A DNA stretch of 64,000 nt from Saprospiraceae bacterium (GTDB lineage: Bacteria; Bacteroidota; Bacteroidia; Chitinophagales; Saprospiraceae). The notes beneath the pieces were generated by a model that did not search any database, was not told where the DNA came from, and saw only the letters and a list, made by a program, of their open reading frames with translations. The translations under genes were made by a program, and so were the position numbers. Positions 56,879 through 64,000 of this stretch are shown here, one piece after another. Numbering within the stretch: the first letter of the stretch is position 1; every line of letters begins with the position of its first letter. The stretch is from contig JADKCF010000005.1 in NCBI GenBank assembly GCA_016714765.1, positions 186,001-250,000 on the forward strand, written 5' to 3'.

Positions 56879-59721
56879 GTGAAGCCGCATCGATATTATA
56901 TAAAACCCAAAATTTTATCCATGATTATAAGATTGTTATGCATCGGATGGTTGGCGATGACCCACTTTACAAGTTTGGCTCAGCCTGCTTTTGTCAATAA
57001 GACAAGGCAGTACAAAAATGACCTACCTACCAGAAGTGTAATGCCCGGTGCGATGCTGGATCTGAACGGGGATCTTATAGATGATCTTGCAGTTTTAGAC
57101 CGTGGGAAAGAATTAAAGATTATAATCAGTTCAGGAAAAAACTTCTCGTTGGCCATACAGGACTCCTTAACCATTACCCAGCTGCCTGAGTGGACTATGA
57201 CAGCCGGAGATATTGACAATGATGGTAGTACAGAAATTTTGACAGCCGGTGAATACGGGCCTGTAAGTCTGATAAGCACAAAAGATAGGCAGCTCTCTAG
57301 AAATACCATGCCAGGAAATATCTATGCGCAGGGGTCTAATACTATTGATATCAATAATGATGGTTGGCTGGATTATTTTTTATGCAATGACGATGGCTAC
57401 AGTAAATTTTATGTCAATGATAAAAATGGTAATCTTGTATTGACCAACGTGATCGATTTCAGTAAAAACGATAATAGTGACGGGTCAGGCAACTATGGCT
57501 CTGAATGGACTGATGTCAATGGAGATTTAAAACCTGATCTTTGTATTTCCAAGTGCAGGGCAGGTGTCACATCTCCGACAGACCCACGTAGGATCAATAG
57601 GCTCTACATCAATAATGGCGATGGCTCATTTGATGAGAAAGGGGCTGATTATGGACTAAACAGTGGTGAACAGACGTGGGTTACCGCTTTTGGCGATTTG
57701 GATAATGATGGAGACCAAGATGCATTTGTTGTCAATCATTATGGGCCACATGCCTTGATGGAAAATATAGGTGGACAGTTTTTTAGAGAAATCCCATTGT
57801 CAGAGACATTGATGTCCTTTGGATTTCAGGCAGTGATGAGGGATTTTGACAACGATGGATGGTTGGACATCATGTTAGTGGGGGTAGAAGGCTCTCTACT
57901 GCTTCATAATCGTGGCACTAATACATTTAATATCATACGCAAAATTATAGGACCTAATCCACCCAGATCACTTACGGTAGGAGATATCAATGATGATGGT
58001 TTTTTAGATATTCATGCACATATGGGTGAGCCTATCAATGAAGTAGGGGTCAAAAATGACGAACTTTGGATCAATAAAAGTAATGAAAATCATTTTTTAA
58101 AGGTTAATCTTGAAGGTAGCCTCTCCAATAAGTCAGGCATAGGTAGTCAGGTTGAAATTTATGGCTTATGGGGAAAACAGGTTAGATATGTAAAAGGGGG
58201 TGAAAGTTACGGCATATTCAATTCTCTTCAGCAGCATTTTGGGCTAGAAAAAGCCCAGATTGTTGATAGTCTGATTATCAGATGGCCTTCCGGTAAAGTG
58301 GATAAATATATGAATCTTGAGCCCAATCATACCTATTTTGCCCAGGAAGGACTTTGTTGCTCCAAATCGCCAACAATCTATGACGAAGCTTTGATTTCCA
58401 ATGACAATCTGGTCCTTTTGACTGCCCCTGGTGGTTTTGAAAATTATAAATGGAGCAATGGTCAGACTAAGGATACCGCATCGGTAAATCTGGGCACTTA
58501 TTTTGTCAGGATGATGGATGCAAATGGCTGCGTCACTGTAAGCAAACCCATTGTCGTTAGGTCGGGATGTTTTCCTGAGAATGTAAAACTCATCAACGAG
58601 AACCCAAATGTTGTATTATGTTCGGGTCAGCAATTGGAGGTCACTGCCATTCCTGCTGCCACTTATTTGTGGAGTACAGGCGCAACGAGTGCTGCTATTG
58701 ATCTTGACATGAGTCAGTATATCACACTTACTGCATCAGATTTATGTGGTAACATCCTTACGGACCACCTGGATTTGCAAATAAAAGAACTTATTTGGCA
58801 ACTCAAAGGAGATACTGTCAAAAAAGGGGAAAGCGCTACTCTAGTTTCAGATAAAAAATACACCTCTTGGTATCAAGCATCTGATTTGGAACAACCATTT
58901 TTGAGGGTGATACGCTGATCACAGGACCCCTGGATAGTACCAGTACTTTTTTTGCAGGAGTGGCAGAAACCATTGATAAAAAAACAGCGTACGTTGGGGA
59001 GAATAATTTTCCGTTATCTAACCTGTATGGTGCAACAAGTTCATCAGGAAGCTTGATTTTTAATGTGGAAAGCGAGTGTATCCTGAAAACCATCAAGGTT
59101 AATACTGATAGAGAAGGTATAAGACGATTTTTAATAATCGATGGTGTCGGAGACACTATTTTTACTAAGGATGTGATGGTCATGGCAGGTATTGAAACTG
59201 TGCGGTTGGATGCTGCATTAAAAAAAGGTGATTTGTATTCTTTGACCACGGATGTAAATGTCAATATGTCTTCGCTCGGATATCGGTCACCCAGATTTGT
59301 CAGGACGATCAATAATACTTTACCCTTACGTATTGAATGATGTGGTTACCATATTATCTTCTTCTGCAGGTGCTATTTATTATTATTACTTTTATGATTG
59401 GGAAGTAGATTTTGATTTAATAACACATGTAAGAGCCCTCTGAAAAATGTATCAGCTGTTGTACAAAAGGAGTCTTTTTCTGATGATTCAGGCATTGCGG
59501 AGTCATTTAAAATATTTCCAAACCCTGTTGACAATGAATTATATCTGGAAAACCCGCTTTCTGTCCAAAAAGCAGAGATCTTCGATACACATGGGAGAAT
59601 AGTTGCCGTCATCAGGGGAAAAGAGCCTAAAGCAGATGTTTCGTCACTGGCTCCCGGTATGTATATGATTTGTATCCATAATGATCAAGGTATTTCTTAC
59701 CTCAAATTTATTAAAAATTAG
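56879..59721 (+). CDS. FG-GAP/ASPIC-UnbV T9SS cargo protein, three frameshifts
   Basis: About 945 codons if joined. Start GTG 56879 or ATG 56921; signal peptide with cleavage near LAQP. FG-GAP (VCBS) repeats carry DIDNDGSTE, DINNDGWLDYF, DLDNDGDQDAF, DFDNDGWLDIM and DINDDGFLDIH calcium loops, forming an integrin-like propeller to about residue 400. An ASPIC/UnbV domain follows (about 418-490; GIGSQVEIYG). Breaks lie near 58895, 59320 and 59430. The last part is a T9SS sorting domain (FKIFPNPVDNELYL, ending LKFIKN). A surface-exported, probably ligand-binding protein; the breaks are probably sequence errors. Confidence 0.8.
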
Positions 59722-59768
59722 TTCCAGGCACGCATGTAGAAACAATTTGGTATTTCGGCCCGAATGAG

Positions 59769-60868
59769 TTAAAGTATATCAAATATTGCCTTTAGCTTTT
59801 TCTCTTCAGTCTGCCAGTTATACCAGTTTTTGGCTTGGTTGCACGCAGTTTTCATAGACAAATAATGGTCTTCGTCTGTTGTCATACTATTGATGGCAGT
59901 AGCAATGATCTCAGGGTTGAGCTCAGAGATGAGAATACCTGTCTTAAAGCGCAGGTGTATCAGTTCATACTCAGGAAAATTCATATTGACGGATGGCACT
60001 TCAGCATGCATATAATCAAAAAACTTGTTGGCAAGTGAGTAATAATAACTCTTGCTGTCAGCTTGTAGGAGATTTAATCTACCGTGCTTTTAGGTAAAAA
60101 TCTGAAATCTGAGCAGGTGTTAGCCAACCTAAAAAATGAATTCTGTCTCTTGCAGGCCCTGACTTTGCCTGAGACCGAAGCTCCTCTGAGAGATCCCCTT
60201 CTCCTATGATATTCAAATGCATATTTTTAATCATCGGCATAGCTTCTATCATCGTCTCCAGGCCACGACCTGCATTCAGCATTCCCTGGTAGACGATAAA
60301 TGGTGGCTTTTGAGGGATTTTGCGGAGGGTTATTTTTATATAAGGGTACATTGTAAATACAATGAAACTTCTTTTGAAATCGGCTTGAAAAAAGGTTTGC
60401 CAGACTTTCATTTACAGTTATAAAAGCATCAACACGAGGTACAAAAATATTTTCCAGGCTTATCCAGAATTTCTGTACGAATGTCCGTTGGTATAATTCT
60501 GGTACTTCTGTAAAGTACTCATGAGCATCATAGATCTGCGACTGACCTTTTATCATCCTGACCAATCCACCTGCCATAAGGGTATCAGAGTCCACACTGT
60601 AGATGATGTCAGCAGGCGAAAAAAGTAAGTAAAAAAACAAACGGATATTGTATTCAGCATAAAACAAAAATCCTTTTTGGCTGTAGCAATTTAATCTTTT
60701 TTGTTTAAAATTGAAGTTTAATAATGGGTGAGATTTTGCTTTGCTTCTACCTACCAAAGTGACATCATGACCCCACGAGGACAAGGAGGAGCATATACGG
60801 TGCATGCGCTGGTCCTGGTTCAGGTCATTGGTGACGGTACAGTAAATGCTTTTTCGTTGGTTCGTCAT
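59769..60868 (-). CDS. Glycosyltransferase family 4-like protein, two frameshifts
   Basis: About 366 codons. The N-terminal half (60868 to about 60320) has VTNDLNQDQRMHRICSSL and the donor-acceptor cleft segment IYSVDSDTLMAGG, typical of GT-B transferases. The second part, in another frame, carries IVYQGMLNAGRGLETMIEAM and IIGEGDL, the GT4 nucleotide-sugar site. The third part holds YSLANKFFDYMHAEVP and the C-terminal helix. Breaks lie near 60318 and 60090. The start overlaps the recQ stop (ATGA), so the two are translationally coupled. The sugar and acceptor are unknown. Confidence 0.8.
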
Positions 60869-62772
60869 TTTCCTGCCAAAGTGATATTTCCTAAATTATC
60901 CACACGTATGAGACCTTCTGATTCAAAATCTTTGATTACTCTAATGATACGCCTCCTTTTATTGAAAGGATAGATAGAGGCATATGTCTTTACATCAATG
61001 GTGTTTTGCACAAGGATATTGGAAAGATGTTCCAAGACTTTTCTGATTTGATCTTTGCTGATAGTCGTTTCAGAGGCTCCCAGGCATATATCACATTTGC
61101 CGCAATCCTGTCCTTTTTCTCCAAAATATTCTATGATCAATTTTTGTCTGCATTTTTGCTCATTCTGCAGGTAAGAAGTCATGCCGTTCAGTCTGTCTTC
61201 AGCCATCTTCTTGCGCTGTAGATATGATTTTTTATCAATGTAAAAAGAGTCCTGAGTAGGTCTTTCTCTTGTAAATGTAATTTGTGGTTCTGAAGCCCTT
61301 GGGTAATAAGCTATGATGCCTTCAGATTTCATAATGTGCAGGTAGTGAGCAAGCTGAAGTTCTTCTATATTCATTTCCTGCGCTACCCGGGGATCATCAA
61401 TTTTGACGGGGTCTAAAAAAAGTCCTTCATATTTGCGAAGGAGATGAACAAGGATTTTTGATTTTAATGATGGATTCCGATGCAAAAATTCCAATTCCTC
61501 CTGGTCAGCGAGAATCATCAACCTGGAAGGTTCTTTAAAAGCGTCAGAAAATGTGACCCATCCTTCTTTTTCAAGGATATTAAGGATATGGTACACTTTT
61601 TTTACCGGAAGTGCTACATACTCTGCAAAATCAAGTATATGAAAATCATAACTTTCCATCATGCCCGAACCATAAGCCACTTTATGGTATCTGCAAAGCC
61701 TGTCGTAGACACTGGTTATTATTTCGAGTGAAGGAAACTGGTCATTCAGTCCGGAGCGGGCTGCTTCCAGGTCGGCTGCATCTATGAGGGTAACACCGTA
61801 AGATTCCTTGCCGTCCCTGCCTGCCCTGCCGGCTTCCTGATAGTATTCCTCTATGCTTGGGGCTACATCCAGGTGAATAACAAGTTTGACATCCGGCTTA
61901 TCGATTCCCATCCCAAATGCATTGGTTGAGACCATCAGTCGCACTTGATTGCTCATCCATATCTGTTGATTTTTTTCCCTGAGACTTTTTTCCATACCGC
62001 CATGATAAGTGGCGCAGGTGATACCATATTGAGTGAGCCATTGTGCAATCTCTATGGTTTCCTTGCGGTTGCGTACATAGATGATGCTGCTGCCTTTGAT
62101 TCTGGATAAAATCTGAATGAGCTCTTGCTTTTTATTATCTGTGTGCATGACACAAAGGCCCAGATTATCACGGGCAAAACTTTTTTTAAAAACGGCAGGT
62201 GTCTTCAGTTTAAGTTTTTCGGCTATATCTGCCAATACCTTTGGTGTCGCGGTGGCAGTAAGAGCTATGATAGGAACGGAGGGATGGATATCCCTCAACA
62301 ATGGAATATTAAAATACGAAGGCCTGAAATCATATCCCCATTGTGAGATGCAGTGTGCTTCGTCCACTGCTATCAGGCTGAGTTTTGTTTTTGTAATACG
62401 CTGTATGAAAACATCTGAACTTATTCTCTCCGGACTGATGTAAAGAATCTTTAAGTCTCCCAGCATAAAATTGTCCAGGATCTTGTCTATTTCTTTATAA
62501 TGAAGATTAGAATGAAGTGATTTGGCTATGATGCCTCTGACAAAAAGATTTTCCACCTGATCTTGCATGAGTGCTATAAGAGGCGAAATAACCAAAGTTT
62601 TGCCTGGAAACATCATGGCAGGTATCTGAAAGCAAATGGATTTTCCACCACCGGTGGGCAGAAGTGCTATGGTATCTTTTTTATGAATAACAGCATCTAT
62701 TATCTGATCCTGTGGAGGCCGAAACTCGTCATATCCCCAGTATTCTTTCAGTATGGACCTGCTTTCTTCCAA
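60865..62772 (-). CDS. recQ: RecQ-type ATP-dependent DNA helicase
   Basis: 635 residues from a TTG at 62772; no suitable ATG is in frame nearby. Motif 0 region YWGYDEFRPPQDQII, Walker A LLPTGGGKSICFQ, Walker B DEAHCISQWGYDFRP, motif VI QEAGRAGRDG, RecQ zinc-binding Cys cluster CGKCDICLG (about residue 570). The HRDC domain found in longer RecQs is not present, as in many Bacteroidota RecQ proteins. It unwinds DNA 3' to 5' in recombination and repair. Its stop overlaps the start of the glycosyltransferase gene. Confidence 0.94.
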   Translation of the reverse strand: MEESRSILKEYWGYDEFRPPQDQIIDAVIHKKDTIALLPTGGGKSICFQIPAMMFPGKTLVISPLIALMQDQVENLFVRGIIAKSLHSNLHYKEIDKILDNFMLGDLKILYISPERISSDVFIQRITKTKLSLIAVDEAHCISQWGYDFRPSYFNIPLLRDIHPSVPIIALTATATPKVLADIAEKLKLKTPAVFKKSFARDNLGLCVMHTDNKKQELIQILSRIKGSSIIYVRNRKETIEIAQWLTQYGITCATYHGGMEKSLREKNQQIWMSNQVRLMVSTNAFGMGIDKPDVKLVIHLDVAPSIEEYYQEAGRAGRDGKESYGVTLIDAADLEAARSGLNDQFPSLEIITSVYDRLCRYHKVAYGSGMMESYDFHILDFAEYVALPVKKVYHILNILEKEGWVTFSDAFKEPSRLMILADQEELEFLHRNPSLKSKILVHLLRKYEGLFLDPVKIDDPRVAQEMNIEELQLAHYLHIMKSEGIIAYYPRASEPQITFTRERPTQDSFYIDKKSYLQRKKMAEDRLNGMTSYLQNEQKCRQKLIIEYFGEKGQDCGKCDICLGASETTISKDQIRKVLEHLSNILVQNTIDVKTYASIYPFNKRRRIIRVIKDFESEGLIRVDNLGNITLAGK

Positions 62773-62792
62773 TACTATTGTATGTTATGTTA

Positions 62793-63674
62793 TCAAAACT
62801 TGGGGCAGATGACTTTATTGCCTCTGCCAAATATTCTTTTTCCTCTGTTATTGTCTATGACAAAATTAAGTGAGACCATGCTGAAAATGTAATAATCTTT
62901 GACCTTTGCACCTCCACGCTGCGAACCCGTAGGCAGCTGAACAGGTTGTACTTGTCCCAGATATTCATTCATTCGATTGCCTAAGCTGGCTGCAAGGGCA
63001 CCATTTCCGGCACTCAAGTCATCATAATTTACATACTTGTCACTTATATCATCCAAATAATCCGTCAATGTACGCCTCATCACCATTTCCAGCCCGAGAT
63101 TCAGGTTTTCTGTAAAGATGATTTTGGCTCCTCCGCCAAAGAGAAGTCCTATGTTGTATAGACTATACTTGTTATCAAAACCAGGCATGCCCTGACCTTC
63201 TGTACCCAGTGGTTGGAGCTTGATTTCATTGCCTTGATAGATAGTTTTAGGATTAAATCGGAATCCTGCAAGACCAGCCGTTATATAAGGGGCAAAAACC
63301 GATTCGCCTGCTTCAGGATTGAATCCAAAAATATAATACTCGCCTGCAATAGCCAGATCAATTATAGGCGATTTAAAACTTAAATTTCTCAGCTTTTGCC
63401 AGTCTTGCGACGAGTTGGCATCGTTGCCTTTGACAGTGCCATACCCGAATGACAATCTAGCCCCCAGATTTCGACCATACATTTTTCTGGCACTCAACTG
63501 AAGAGCAAGTCCACTTTGTTTTGTCATATTGGTAGTGAAGGAAGGGGCATTTAGGTCGCCCCAATAGGTCGTAAACCCTAACCCAATACCAAATTCCGAA
63601 TATTGGGCATTATTTTTGCTGACAACACATAGGCTGAATGCAGCTATACAGCATGAAATAAAGATGCTTTTCAT
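62793..63674 (-). CDS. Outer membrane beta-barrel protein, DUF6089/PorG-like
   Basis: 293 residues from the ATG at 63674; the TTG six codons upstream is unlikely. Signal peptide (about 1-24, cleavage near NAQY), then an eight-strand-like barrel with EFGIGLGFTTYWGDLNAP at the start, LGARLSFGYG, EYYIFGFNP and FGGGAKIIFTENLNLGLEM. This matches DUF6089 proteins, which include the T9SS component PorG. The presence of several T9SS cargo proteins in the window fits such a role, but there is no other T9SS gene adjacent. Probably its own unit, upstream of recQ with a 20-bp gap. Confidence 0.75.
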   Translation of the reverse strand: MKSIFISCCIAAFSLCVVSKNNAQYSEFGIGLGFTTYWGDLNAPSFTTNMTKQSGLALQLSARKMYGRNLGARLSFGYGTVKGNDANSSQDWQKLRNLSFKSPIIDLAIAGEYYIFGFNPEAGESVFAPYITAGLAGFRFNPKTIYQGNEIKLQPLGTEGQGMPGFDNKYSLYNIGLLFGGGAKIIFTENLNLGLEMVMRRTLTDYLDDISDKYVNYDDLSAGNGALAASLGNRMNEYLGQVQPVQLPTGSQRGGAKVKDYYIFSMVSLNFVIDNNRGKRIFGRGNKVICPKF

Positions 63675-64000
63675 CTTACGTTTAATTTGCAATGGATATT
63701 ATTTTGACTTTAGACTCAAAAAATATGCATTAGTTTCATAAATTGAAGACCTTAAATATATAAAAAAAAGATTCCAACTTGTTGTTTCCCATCAGATGAC
63801 CGAAATACTAATGAAATACCAAGGATTGAAATCAAAATTTTTTAGTCGAAAAGTTAAAATTTATTAAACTATTACTGTATTTATAAACTTTAATAATCCA
63901 ACTTGTATTATATAAGTGATGAAATATTTTTTAACAAATCAAATCTTATATACTTAAAATATTAGACAAAAGTATATATGTTTTACAAAATATCATAACA
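63675..64000. other. Window end, no gene seen
   Basis: About 325 bp of AT-rich DNA upstream of the DUF6089 gene. It should contain that gene's promoter. No reading frame with protein-like composition, repeat or hairpin was recognised. Confidence 0.45.

Overview
The window looks like chromosomal DNA from a Bacteroidota member close to the Saprospiraceae. The signs are AT-rich DNA, a -7 promoter box of the form TAnnTTTG in front of many genes, several secreted proteins ending in type IX secretion (T9SS) sorting domains, a FecI/FecR/TonB-receptor/DUF4249 set, DUF5522, DUF6580 and DUF6089 proteins, and a very large Cys/Thr/Gly-rich surface protein with dockerin and cohesin-like modules. The genus is inference; no rRNA is present.

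Layout. 1-4.1 kb: end of an outer-membrane barrel gene and two tandem TPR paralogues. 4.2-9.7 kb: STAS protein, clpC, infC-rpmI-rplT, an HMA-domain protein. 9.7-11.7 kb: a GT-C-like membrane protein and tRNA-His. 12-17.4 kb: ECF sigma, FecR anti-sigma, TonB receptor and DUF4249 lipoprotein. 17.5-22.4 kb: Crp-type regulator, tRNA-Ser, YebC, an ATP-grasp ligase, fumarylacetoacetase. 22.4-30 kb: propeller lipoprotein, DUF5522 and DUF6580 proteins, CPBP protease, M1 peptidase, SLC45-like transporter, YdeI. 30.3-33.2 kb: a methionine-synthesis unit (metY-metX) with a long structured leader. 33.2-39 kb: small proteins, a decayed T9SS cargo gene with a truncated neighbour copy, guaB, tadA. 39.4-50.5 kb: LytTR regulator, a small secreted protein and the giant surface protein. 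50.6-59.7 kb: lipoprotein, pcm, M12B-type T9SS protease, EamA transporter, FG-GAP/ASPIC T9SS cargo. 59.8-63.7 kb: glycosyltransferase, recQ, DUF6089/PorG-like barrel.

The most interesting item is the metY leader. A SAM-I (S-box) riboswitch is followed by a 37-codon open reading frame that ends in seven consecutive Cys codons, and then by a hairpin with a U-rich tail, before metY. This suggests that one transcript is controlled both by SAM and by charged Cys-tRNA. Poly-Cys leader peptides are known from other phyla; I know of no description of this combination in Bacteroidota.

A second theme is single-base frameshifts. They break the first TPR gene, the TonB receptor, the 36 kb T9SS cargo gene, the small gene at 40.3 kb, the giant gene (at least ten places), the FG-GAP gene and the glycosyltransferase, while the housekeeping genes are intact. 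Several fall in homopolymers, and one copy of a nearly identical tandem repeat differs from the other mostly by compensating one-base indels. Consensus errors in an imperfectly polished long-read assembly explain this better than gene death, except perhaps for the 34.8-36.4 kb pair.
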